Assembly (NCBI GenBank): GCA_023653785.1
Contig: JAMKCH010019834.1
Span: 162,540-226,539, forward strand
Direction: 5' to 3'
DNA length: 64,000 bases
From: Ophioderma brevispina
Lineage: Eukaryota > Echinodermata > Ophiuroidea > Amphilepidida > Ophiodermatidae
The translations under genes and the position numbers were made by a program. Under the pieces are notes generated by a model. That model did no database searches, was not told where the DNA came from, and worked only from the letters and a program-made list of their open reading frames with translations. Below are positions 12,722-26,121 of this stretch, one piece after another; the first letter of the stretch is position 1; each line of letters opens with the position of its first letter.

Positions 12722-15700
12722 AAAGAAAATTGAAATTAAATCAAAAAATGGATCAATAAATCCACCAAAATCGGCCGAAATATAAATAATAATACCCTAG
12801 GATGTTCTAGCAGTGTTGTTATTGCCAGTTCTTCGTCTTCAAGCACAATTTGCAATATTTTCTCGCTAGCGGTATTATTATGCCCCAAGAACACCAGCCA
12901 CAGGGTAGGAGGTCTGAGTGATCTGTACCACGGTCTGGGAACAACCACGGGTGGGATGCAGTTCCACACGCTGTATCTTAATAATTTTGTAAGGAACTGC
13001 TAAATTTTCTAGAGAGTAAGATTGTACTTTTGTTTCCAAAACTGAATTAAAAAAATTGAGTTCAGCACCAATGGGGTTGTTTCGGATCTAGCTATTTTGG
13101 GTGGCTGACAAACTCTAATTTTGTGTTTTGAGAGAAGATTTTTATGCTCGTTTGCATGACTTCGCAAAGGTGCTGCAAGAATTTCGGTGGTTGTAACTTA
13201 TTCGGCGCCTTCTCTGCATTTGGCCATTGGAGTATTTGAATTTTGCTTTTGTTTCTCCCCGAGGGCGTTTCTAATAAGTACAATTTTATTAAGAAATAAA
13301 CAAAAAAAATCTGATAAGTTGATTTCTTATTATGATTCATTTGAATATATTAAAATTGTACTTTAAGAATGACAATAATAATAAAAAATCCTGATAAGTT
13401 GATTTTTATTATCCAAAGTCCCTTCCCATATGGGTATGGCCTGAGCGGGGAGGGGTGTGATTTACTCAGTAGGCCACTACCATGATAAGTATAGCACACA
13501 CTGTGGTCGCCAAGATGATAGTTATGAATTTGTCCGTACAAACGTAAATAAAGACTTGGGGCTTTGTTCCAAGCGGGTTGTGGAAACACAAGTGAGCAAG
13601 AGTACAGATCTCGTTAAAATGGGGCGGGGGGGTCGATGCATGCGAATTGGCAAGAAAGAACGCACGCACACAGCATGGTAAACAATGAACAGGTTTCCTC
13701 GTGAGGGCTTTAGTTGTCATTCATGTTGAAAATGTATGATGAAACCTGTCAGTGCTGGCACATTGAAAATTATGTCGTTTTATTATATACCTAAGTTGAA
13801 TGAATACCGAACTATGGAACATGGCCTGAAATTTTTAAAAAAATCCGACCGACCGACCCATTCTGGCAGAGCCTTATGACAATCAAACAATTTGTTTTGG
13901 CTTAGGGCCACAAACTGGAAACCTTTTTGATTGCCAAAACTGCAGCTCTTTTGGCTTCAAACCTGGTGACAGAGCAAAATAGCTTTTAAGCTCATGTGGT
14001 ATGCAAAAATTTTGAATGGAATACTGCCACCGATCTACAATCTTTGGAAATCCAAAACTACTATTCCAAGTCTTTAGCAACATTTTTTTAAACATTTCAC
14101 AATGGTATTTTTTCATGCCTAAAATAGGCTATTACAATTTGCACAGCAATAAACATATAGCAAATGAATCTCACAGCATGACATTCATTGGAAAAATTTA
14201 TTTATATTATTTTTTAAAATCAGTGATTGATATCAAGGAAAATCTCCTTGATGCCATCTTTTAACTTGCCATACTGAAAACATTCAGGCTATTTATAGTA
14301 CTTTGCTTTTTAGAATGACCTCTAAGCAGAAGTAGATTGCACACATTCTCCATATATGGTAATACATTTTCTGTTAAAGTGGTGACAACCATCGATGGAA
14401 CTGCCGTTTCAAATGCCAATCAGAATTCGCCAGATTTCGTTCGTTTCCAAAACCAACCCGTTGTCCTCCCTGCTGGTAGTGTAGATGGAGTTGTGACCAT
14501 CTCTCTAATAAACGACAGTGACTTTGAAGAGCTGGAGCAGTTTTCGGTAACTTTGAGCAGCGACTCAGCCGTTTCAATTGGAATCCCGTCGACAGCCATT
14601 GTGTACATCGAGGACGATGATTGTATTGATTATTTTCCACAATACTGATTTGTTTCTAGTGGAATGATAGACTACTTCATAGCCCAACGTTGTGTGTTTT
14701 TACAGTTACCCTTTTCGAAATTATTTCGACCATAGGCCAGCCATAGACAGCTTGCATATAGTCCCTAAAATACCCAGTCCCACACATAATTAATCCCGTC
14801 CACACACAATTAGTGCTCACTAAGAAAGGGCCTATGTCGGGATTAACTCACAAGGTTGAGGTTCATTGCCTGTCTGGTGATATTTTTTTATGTAGAATGG
14901 AGTTCATCTTCAATTTGAACGCACACTCGTTCTCCATTTTGAACATGTTGAACAAAACCATGTGGATATCAGGACTATGCGTAGGGGGCTATAATGTAAT
15001 ATAAAACCTCATACTAATCGCCAAATTAAACGACTGTTTAGAGGCCATCTCAAATACAGCAGCTGAATTTCAGTGGGCTTGACGATACTCACCCAATTCG
15101 ACAGAAGAAAAATGCGTTTGAGAATATCGCAATGCAAGTTAGATACTAACACGCCAACATCTTCAATTCGAGGAAAATTGAAAGGCACTTCTCTCAAAGG
15201 AACTTTTGAAATGTTAAGTTATCATTTTTTTGTATCAAATAATCTTAATAATATGTTATACCTATCAACAGAAAACTGCCCTAATGGTTGTGAAAATGGT
15301 GGTGAATGTATTGGACCAAACACATGTTCGTGTCCAGAAGGATTCAGTGGAGAACGTTGTGAAATTGTTGCACCTACATGCAATCCTAGTTGTGCAAATG
15401 ACGGTCAGTGTATTGCCACAAATGAATGCCTTTGTCCGGGATTCGATGCAAGTACCTTTTGTTCAGCAGGTAAAGATACAATTAGTAATACTTTTACACA
15501 AGCCCAAATCGAAACAAATTTACAGTTTTACCTAGAGAACAGTAGCTGTGATGGCCGACTGTTCGAAGCTGTCGTTGTACATGTTGTAAGGGAAAATTGT
15601 ATTGGATGAAGATAAAACTCGATAGAATAACGTTAATTTTATTTTATGATAACTCAGATAATGATGTTATCTTTGCTTCAATTATTATTATTATTATTAC

Positions 15701-18700
15701 TTTCCTATTATTACGTATTGGGGAAATTGTCCCTTTATATACACTTACTATGACGTCCTTTATATTGCGCTTTCAAGAATATATACGACGGGCTGTAACA
15801 TAATTTTGTCGTACTTATAACCACGTGATTATTGACAAGTTTAGCGCTGACGTTATTATTACCTTCATTATTAATTTATTATGATTATTATTGTTGTTGT
15901 TATTCTTCTTATTATTATTATTATTAATTGAAGATATCAATGAATGTGCTACCGGACAAGGGACTGCAGAGTGTGCTAGTCAACAGCTCTATTGTATGAA
16001 TTCATTCGGTTCCTATTACTGTGATTGTCCATCTGGATTTTATCAGACCCCAAATGGAGGATGCACAGGTATATGTCAGATTAATACTTACTACTGAAAT
16101 TACTATCACCAAGAATCGCCATTCTGTTGTAAAATACCTTTTTGTATATTTTGTTTTCTTTACAAACCACTAGTTACATTTTTCTTCTTTTTTTGTAATT
16201 TTTAGCTGCACTCGTTTTTTATGCATCCTTCACAATTATATCAATCGGAGGCGTGCCTTCAGTTTTCAACAGGAACCTGAGAAACAGAAACACGGCAGAT
16301 TTTGTGAGCCTAGCAACGCAAATCGAGTTTGAGGTATTGTGTCGTTCAATAAATGATCCCAACTGATTAAACACCTACTAAATATGACCATATACCAAAC
16401 TCATTTTAGGGTAAATTTATAGAGTTTGATTTGTTGAACTCACTACTCGCTACTATCTATTCCATCGATATTGCTTTCAAAATTTTAAAAACAATCATTG
16501 CAAAAATTGAATTGATGTCAGAATGAAGTAAACTCTGGTCTCGGGAAAAGCGTCATGGGGTGAGACCGTGCCCCCTGTTTGGTGGTTTTGCGGGGTAATG
16601 CTCCTTGATAATCTCTTATGGGTGAGCTAGTGAATTTATTTAGGTTGTACTGCATCTGCCATAATTTAAACATGAGGCCGTGATACTCTTATTAATATTA
16701 TGACGAAAATTTAATACCCTTATGAAACCTGTGAACTCAATAACTCAATAAAGGATGTCAAGATGGAACCCGTGGTTTCTTCAAGACACCCTGGTCTATT
16801 ACCTTTAGCAATAACTTTGCTTTAGTACGCAACTTTACGCCCAAACTGTGCTCGTCAGTGAGGCCGCCTCCCGCAGACTACCCATACACGAACGGCTGCT
16901 TATGTCCGTGTGTTACATTTGGATATCTTTCCACCTGGACATGGAGCCTTTGTGTTCAACGGAATACGTGCAGTCACACAGTCTTCGGATTTAGATAACA
17001 TAAGGTTCAAAGACATAAATTCCTTATTTTAATTATTTGGAATTACACTTTTACAAGAGTGGCACTCACCAACATGGCGGTGCATGCCAATGTACCGGTA
17101 TATAAAAAATCAAAAATAAAATAAGAGATAACTGTGCCTTGCCCATAAAGGCCGGTCCAGCCCTGAATCGGTCCTATTTTATACCGCGCGATCTCATATA
17201 TATGAACCAACTTGTCCACCCACGCCCTGACGCAGAGAGATATTTTCCATTACCAGCCGTTTAGACCACAGACACTGACTTTAGAGGGTCTATCTGAATT
17301 GTATTCTCCCCACACTTAAAGGCATTGAACACAATGGTAGATACCTTGTATTGGTGTATAAATGATCTAGAACACGTGTTGTAGGGAACGAATGCGTTTC
17401 TCATCGTAAGGAAATATGGATATTGAAAGTTAGGAAAAGGATGTACAATCTGGCCGTATTGTGTTTTCGAACATATACGTCCTTCCTAGATTTACAAATT
17501 GGTCTCCTTCAAAAGGGTTATTTTATTTCTGGAAATTTTGATTAGCTTTTTAACACATTTCTTAAAACGTCACCTGTGCATATCATAATAGCATTAATTT
17601 TCACCCTTGTTGTCATGGTAAAGGGGACGGACCTGTGTACACAGGAACGAAGTGTCATCTCTCTTTCGAAGCGATTGGGTCAGACTCCACCTTTACCTGG
17701 CATGGTAACCATGCCAGGCATGTAAATTGTAAACATTTTTGAACAAACACAACACGCACAGCAGTTGGCGTACATTATGGGATATGAGGAGAAGGTCCAC
17801 AGAACGGAGGAAACCATGTTCTCATATTTTTATTGGTGCGATGGCAACCGGGAAATAGACGAGCACTTAATGCTGAATAACTGAAAAACGAACGAGAAAT
17901 TTAAAAAAATACGTTTTCTAGAGCTTAGTCTTCTTAATATACGTGCCAACTTTCAGTCCAATACAATTTTTTGTTTCTCTAAGTACACTTTGAAAATTGT
18001 TATTTTGCGGGTTTTACGAACTGAGATACAGGCTATTAAACGTATAAAAGTTTGTGCTACGTTAAGGACGCAATTTACATGGTGTGCATTTTTATGTACA
18101 GTAGTATTACCATTTTTAATTAACGTTTGGTTGAGAAGGATGCATTAATTATTTGTTATTATTTTTGTAAACAATTTTGTTTCATTAAATATATCATTGT
18201 GGGGAAAATACATAAATGTATCGCTTAACATTAAAATGGAGCTATTTTAATCTTCACCATTTCATTTAATGATTCAATATAAACTTTCAAAAGAAACATA
18301 CACCCATAGCCTATAAGCATTTTTTTTTAAATATTGTTAATTATCACTGGTTTAAACTTGAACAAATACTACATGTAAAAGTATAATAAAATAACAAAAA
18401 AGCTTTATCGCAAAGTTTTATATCAACTCCTATACTTTGTTCAGTAATATCTTTAGAACCGAGAGTCGGATCACTGTCAAACAAAAAGTATATAAAAGCT
18501 GAGACCTTACCGCATATGGCGGTTACAATATCTCATTTTTGCAGTGGAAAACAATTTTCCAATATCAACGGGATAACCTCCCGCGCCCCTTTAAACATGT
18601 TTATATAAATGAAATGTATAATTAATTCAACATGAATTACAGCTATTCGAGATATATGGACACATATCCAGTTTCTTACTTGCCGAAGTTACCAGCTTTG

Positions 18701-21700
18701 CCAGCGGAAGCATAGAGGTTAACTACAAAGTGGTTTTCGCAGATACCTCACCTGTCACTGATGAAGTAGTAAATGCAGAATTTTATCTAGATGTCGACAA
18801 CGAACAGTATCTCTCGAATTCAACCATTCGATTGATACCTGAATCTCACTTTGTAAGAACAGGTAAGGTTGGTTACAATGAAATGTGTGGAAAATAATAG
18901 ATTTAAAAAGACGCTATCAGTGATCCGACCAAAGAGTCAAAATATTTAAAAATTTGAAGGAATAGATAAGGGGTGAACGATATAAAGTCTGTTAGTAGTA
19001 AGTGTCCATACGGACAGTAATGACAAATATATCCGATTTTATCCTAGCTAGGTTGCTTTTAGTTTTATCAATTGTAGGATAAGTTAGGATACCTATACTT
19101 GTTACAGACATGCAAACGTCTGATTTTTGATGATTTGTTCGATTTTCTGATTTATCAAATCACTGATAGTACTTGTAAGATGTTAAACTGATATAAATTT
19201 GAATTCTTGGGTTGAAGTTGGGTGATTATTGTGCAATTGTTTTTCCTTCACGTAAAAGTATATATATATATATAGAGAGAGAGAGAGATCTTTAATCACC
19301 ACGATATACAAATAATAATAGAACTTGCCACTTTCGTTTGTAATTTCAGATTTCTGTGCTGACGGCTATTGCCAAAATGGAGGAACTTGCTATGGAGATG
19401 AAGTGGGGTACTCGATCACCTGCATGTGAGTACAGATCGATCGGTAGCGGGCGACAGAGAGTTATGTTTTTGAATGGTGCAGTGGAGTAACCAGCTTTTT
19501 TTCATGGGGAAAGGGGCACAGATATTTTCAGGGGAAAGCATATATTAAAATGTGTACATATAGAATAGGTCAGTGTTGTTTCCTCCACGTAAAGACATTT
19601 CGTGTTTGTTCAAACCACCTAATTTTTTCGCGGGTGGGCAAGTGCAGGGGGAAAGATTCCCCACAAGGGGTGGCAGCTGCACCCCCCCCCCCCGGTTACG
19701 CCACTGGAATGGTGGCTTGGATTCATGACATGTGGTCCTTCCTCTTAATATTCAATTTTTGTTGTAGGTCTCTTTCTAGCTCTAGCCTGAGCCTACACTT
19801 AGAACCAAGCAGTTGAATCACCTATTTTTAATGAGTACCAATACATGGCTGAGATTATTTTAAAAAAAGGATTTCTTTAAAATAATATCAGCACTGTACG
19901 GCACCATGTTGACCATTCACTTTCATTTTCTCTTAGAAAGGCAGTTAATTTTACAAAATGTGATTAAGCAATAATATACGGATTGAGGTTCTGTAGAAGA
20001 TTTGTTAGGTCAGAGCTTGCTAAACAACCTTTGTTTCATGGCTTTTCATCTTCGATAAAGATAACAGGTCATGTCACATTTTGCATTTCGTGATCCTACA
20101 CCTTTATTTTCATGGTTAGATGTTCCCAAGATGCGCTTTTTTCCAAATTGTCAGTTGCTTCTGATGGTGCGATTTGACGTAAAGAGCATTGGTACCAAAG
20201 CAACATAATTATCAAAAATCCCCAAATTCGCCGCTTGTGCTGATTGAGGAATAAGGGTTGTTAAAGTTTAAGGAAAATCGATGCACAGCGCCTTTCCTTT
20301 ACAGATTTAAAATTAGCACCAAAGAAGCCAGGCTTAAAATGTTTTTAAACTTCCAAAACAAATCACACTCAGTGATAACGTCGAGCGTGATTGTTCTTTT
20401 GTCGACCTGTCATTTGTAGAGTGTAAATGTTAAATTTCTTGTATTATTGCTAATACATTAAATATATTGGATTTGTTTTTTTCGCAGTTGCGTTGACGGT
20501 TTTATAGGCCCCAGATGTGAGACGGGTGCTCTAGCAACCACACCAGGTAGAAACATTCACACTATAAAGATATAATTAAAACTAAATCAGTTAGACTGGA
20601 GCGTGATTCCTTTAGTCTACGGACATTTAACTTAAATCTTGTGAGAGTAATCTACTGATGGAAATCTAGCAGTGGGAGTTGCATATCCAAACCTATGAAA
20701 TTGCGATCGCCGAAAACTCGGCACTTTAAAATACCCAAAAATATTATACTCTAAATTGTCTTTTGGTTATTCAGGAATGCGAATTCCTTTAATTTTAATT
20801 ATACTAAAATATATTAGTGGCTTGAGCCTTCGCCCCGCACTCCAAAGGTCGTGGGTTCGAGCCCCACTGCGGTCAACGTGTTGTGCTCTTGAGTAAGGCT
20901 CTTTACCTCAATTACTCCTCTCCACCCAGGTGTTTAAATGGGCACCAGTATTCAATACTGGAAAGGTAACATACTCGCTGTCCTGGAGGAGTGGCAACCC
21001 ACCCCCAGCAAAATAATACGGAGAAGTCTGGCCCAAACGTTAAAGGAAAGAGAGATAGGCACTCCGATCACGAGCTTGCTCCGCACGGACACTTTATTAC
21101 TTTTAACTTTAAAATATCTGTGAAAAATCAGAGGCTGGCTATAAATTACACTGAAAATATTTGCGAAACTCAGAAGGCTAGTCAGATTTTTTTTTTATTT
21201 TCATGAATTCTCACAGTGAGAGTTGTACCAGCTTTACCGATGCTGACTTTTTTTTAATTTTAATTATTCAGTAAGAGCCACCCTTCATTTCAAATTACAT
21301 AGAAGTGGCCTGGTGTTAGGGCGAAAGGAGCAGGGAGTAGTAATGTACGAGTTTCTCAAGCGCTAGCCTATTTCATGCAATTTTCCTACATTTTTCTACA
21401 CTTGACCTGTAACCTTTGGCGGAATAAGAGATATCGAACTCGGTTACTGATACATTTGTTTTACTTTATGTCACAGAACCTGATGGACGACAAGGCCTAT
21501 CCACAGAAGCGCTGCTTGGTTTGAGTCTTGGGATTATTGCTTTCTTTTTCTTGTTAACGCTCTGCTTAATATGTTGTTTCTGGATGTTGATTGCCGCCCG
21601 AAGACGTAACCTCTATCGAGCTCCTCGAGGTAATCAGCAACGAAGGAAATTCGATGTTCAAAGAGCGTACGAGGCTCGTCCAAATGTAGATTATGGTGGT

Positions 21701-24700
21701 GGTTTAATTTCGGTGAGTAAACATGGATCTGACAGTAATCGTAGCAAAGACTATATCAAAACTTGTTTACATGGGAGTGTTGTTATCAACACTCGCTTTA
21801 TCAGGGTTGTGTAAACTTCTGAAGGTTTTCACAAAAACACGCTCACTGAAGGTTGCTCATGGTGCACCGTCAGTTTAGCTCAGGTTAGTGGAATGTAACC
21901 ATTATTTCAAGAAGAGTTAGATTCTGTGGGGCCATTTGATGGAAATCCATCTGGCAAGCTTTTGTTTTGATCTCAATGCTGAATTTTCCGATCTGGTTCG
22001 TGGATTTTAAAGTTTGCATGTAAAACTCAATGCAGGGCGTCGCCAATAGGGGTTGGGGGGGCGTGGACCACGGGTGGGACACCCCCTCCCAAAAGCGATC
22101 CTCAAGAAGGAGAAATAGAAATGCAAAAGGATGAGAAAGAGAAGGAAGAGAGAAAGAGAATGAGAAAAAATAAAGAAGGGGAAGAAAAGATGAAACAAAA
22201 AACCAAACAATTTAAAAGTTAAAAAAAGATATTTAAACACTTTTTGGCATGTTCTTAAATATGAAAATATCACCAAATATTTGAAATGGTTCGCCTCAAG
22301 CCAACTAAATTTGTTCCAAGTCTAGCCAACGGTATCTTGAATTGTTAAGGTGCCAACAGTACTTGTAATCAAAAGGGTAAAATAAATTGTTAAAAAATCA
22401 CGAGCAGTGGAAGGTTTGAATGTCAAACGGGAGAGGGGCGCCATGGGCTATTCTTCAGGTGGGTTACCAGTGTTAGGGGAATTTTCAGTCAGGGAGCTGA
22501 AGGGGTCAAGAAAAAAAATTGGTAGGGATCAGTGGCCCAAATCATAAAACTGCAGTTCAGTTGGACAACGAAGCCTGTTAAGATTCTAAAATCCCTAGTA
22601 TGCAACGACGGAGGTTGACACTAAATTGTTTTGATTTTTTGTCATTAAAAACCTTCACTAAAAACCTTGCTAACTAGTTATATACTATAGGAAAAATCAG
22701 TTGCCAAACTAGGGTGCAATTCTTTTGTCTACAGAATTGGGTGTTTCGGGCGGAAGGCCTTGGTGCAGTGTGGGGAATGTTTAAATTCAATACATTAAAT
22801 GACTACCCTTGTGTTGGAGGCTGTTCATCTCCGAGCCATCACTTGCTTTGATCACCTGTGAACCTTGATCAAAACGATGCCAATGTTGTAGCTTCCGTAT
22901 ATATGGGCCTGCACTGTTAGAAGAAACTTCCGTTAAATAAGAAAAACAGATTTTCCGTAACTTTAAGGAAAAATTCTAGTGGAAAACATAAAAAAAACAA
23001 TAAAAAACTGTTAATTTACGGAAATATTTCAAAAATTTCCGGCAGCAAAATTCCTCTTTTTTCTGTTAAAACACACATTTTTTCCATAATATGAGGCAAA
23101 TTTCTGTAAAATTACTGTCAAAGTTTTACCCTAAAAAGTCTGGAAATTCTGCTGCCAGAAATTTCCGTAAATTTACAGAAAATTTTCTAACAGTGTGTAC
23201 ACATGAGCAAACCTATGAGGTTATATCTTCATTTTAATGTTAAATCAGTATATCATCGTAAACAACATGAGCATCAAACTGATTTAGTTGCCAACTAGTG
23301 AGTTAGAGTTGCTCTGGATCAACTCTAAATTTGGCAAGATTCTTAGAATGCAACTAGCACTAGTAAGGTTTTATGAATTTCAACTAGTAATCATCTAGGC
23401 TTAGTTGGCAACTAAGTCCCATTTTAGTTGCCAACTAGGCTTAGTAAGGTTTTATGAATTTGGACCCTGTTCCTTAGCCCCCAGCACCATTAACTTATAG
23501 GTCTCCTGGCTGTCGGTTGTGCTAAGTACCCATTCTTTCATTTGAATTAATTACTACACTTTACCCTTCAAAAATACCCTTCTTAATAGCTAAAATCCAA
23601 GCGCTTCCGGGGGGGGGCTCCGCCCCCTGGACCCCGGCAGGGGCTCTGCTCCTAAACCGCACCCGTTAAAGACATTGGCGCTCGCTATCTGTAGTTCCCT
23701 TTGGCAGTACAAGCTTATACATGTACACTGCCCGTCTCAGTGATCAAAGTTAGAACCAGTCTCTTCTTTGAATTGGTTACTAATTACCCCTCAAAAAGTA
23801 GCCCAAAAGCTTCTGGGGCCTCCGCCCCCTACACCCCACCAGCGGGTCCCTGGACCCCACCCGTTCACGGGCCCCCGGATCCCACCTGTTCAGGGCTTTC
23901 CGGTTTGCGCCATTGTGTCAAGGCACTTGCGGTGTGCCGTTCGGTTGGAACGATCAAGAAAAATAGTCTCAAAGAAGATCTACTTAAGAAAGTTTTTAAT
24001 GGTCCTTAAGTGGACCCCGAACAAAGCGCCATCAGTTGCATTGTTTTATACGCTCACTACGCTTCCAAGGACTCTTACTGCGGCAAAAACATTTCATGTT
24101 CTTCTCGAACTATTTAATCACAAACGAGCACATGTGTTTTGGTATTGTCAGTAAAAACTGGTAAAAGAATAATTCAATAATATTATGCTGAATTGCGATA
24201 GGCTTCAATTTTACAGATATTGTATTGTTGGGTGCAAATCAATGAACAGAATAGCCAGTAAGCCAGTTGACTCACAAAAAGAACATAAGGAAGTATTGTA
24301 CCACTGCGTGCATGAGTAAACATCATCTCATTCTGTATAACATTTCTATGAATTTGCACTACTGGTATTGAGACTATCATAGGCCACTGATACGTTCACG
24401 ATTTAATTAACGATCTTTCGTGCTCCAGCGCTGGGATCACTTATTTTCCTTCAACTACAATTTTAAAATATTATGTAAACCAGGAAAAGCCCTTTATCCC
24501 AAATGAAAAGAGTGCACTTATTTAAAAAATGAATAAAATGTCACTCAATTTACTTCCTACCAGAATGTCAGTGACCAATCTGTCACGTAAACTCAAGCGA
24601 ACAATAGAGCTAATGAAATTCAACAATCAACCTAAAAACACTTCACTTCATATCTTTTCTTTCTCAACAAGGTCTGCAGGTCCGCTGTTACTGCCCACAC

Positions 24701-26082
24701 TGGGTTAAAAGATTTAAAGCTATATCAGGTGTTAATGACTTACCTCCCCTTATTGAGCTCTATTAATTGTTCATAACTTAAAGGGCAAACATACTCACAC
24801 TCGCTCATGATTTTTAAAGTGTAGGTCGCTGAGTACCATTGCCTTTCTTGGTAAATTGAATTAAATATGGGTTTTCATGGTTTTAAAAAGACAAAAACCT
24901 TTGCGGATTTAGGTTGATGCACAATTAGGTAGCCCTTGCCATGGCTTTTTCTTTCATTAATTTTGTCCCTTTAAATTTTTCTTTCGAAAAAAATTAATTA
25001 TCATATGGTCAAAGTTAGACTGACACACCAGTAGCATCTCAAGATTTCTTTTAATCGGTCGAACGAGGAAAGAAACTTCCAGCCAATGCAAGCAAGTACA
25101 TATCATTCGAACTCCTGTTCAACAACTGCATGCACAATAACAATGGACGCGATGTTAAATGAATGTGAAGTGTTGTTCCGGGCCGATTATTGGGTATCAT
25201 TAGCCCCATTGTCCGCTTGAATGAGCATGTTGAGGTTATGTCTTTCCATTGGTCCACGTGGATATTCTAGAAATAAATTCAGTTGACATTTTGTCTTTAT
25301 TGCATTTTTCCTAAAGAATGTGGCACCCCTTTCATGTGGGGACAAAGCTTTTCCTGGTTAAAATAATAATGTTTTACTTTTTAGTGAAGGAATTAAGTTA
25401 TCCCCAGGTCTGGAGCACGGATATTACAAAAAGGCCAACATTGTATCATGTCGCATGGCCATCACAATGTTATACAATGATGTTTTCTCATGGTTAGTTT
25501 GTATGTCTCCTCCTGGCTGAAAAGCTATTCTGATTACTGGTTTGCACTCCACAATACCATTTATATAAAATTGAAGCCCTTCGCAATTCAGCACAATATT
25601 GTTTTTTTTTTTCCTTTTACCCATAGTAGTGTTATAAATGATAATCCTGTTCTCAATGATTGGAGAAGGTGGTCTGAAAATGTTTTTCTACAGTTTGAAG
25701 GGTGCTGATTCAGACTTCTTATTGGGTCCAACCTCTGGGACATGTCGGGAACAATGTAAATTAAGGGGGTAAAATCAGTACCGAACTGAAGTTAAGCAAG
25801 TACAGCCTATTAAGGGTCAAAGTCATTCTGAGGTAAAACTTACCCAGTGCTCCGATTTTGTTGAAACTGGTGTCAAATTGTTCGTCTTGCCTTATTTTAC
25901 AATTTTGGCATTCGGTTGTGTAATTTAGTAGCCACAATATAACAAGGTGTACATTGTCTATAAGGGTCATCAGAAATTGACCTCAAAATGTATACATAGC
26001 TGTCACCCAAACAGTGGCATAACCAGAGGGGGTAGCTGCTTGCCCCCCCCATAGGGAATATTCCACCCACTCCCCTTCCCCC

Positions 26083-26121
<39 letters not shown>

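Noticed and set aside
14374..14640. Minus-strand frames over 14374-14640
   Set aside because: Antisense shadows of the Calx-beta exon 14380-14622.
20851..20870. Possible tRNA gene (B-box)
   Set aside because: No foldable cloverleaf or matching acceptor stem; the downstream body fits a SINE.
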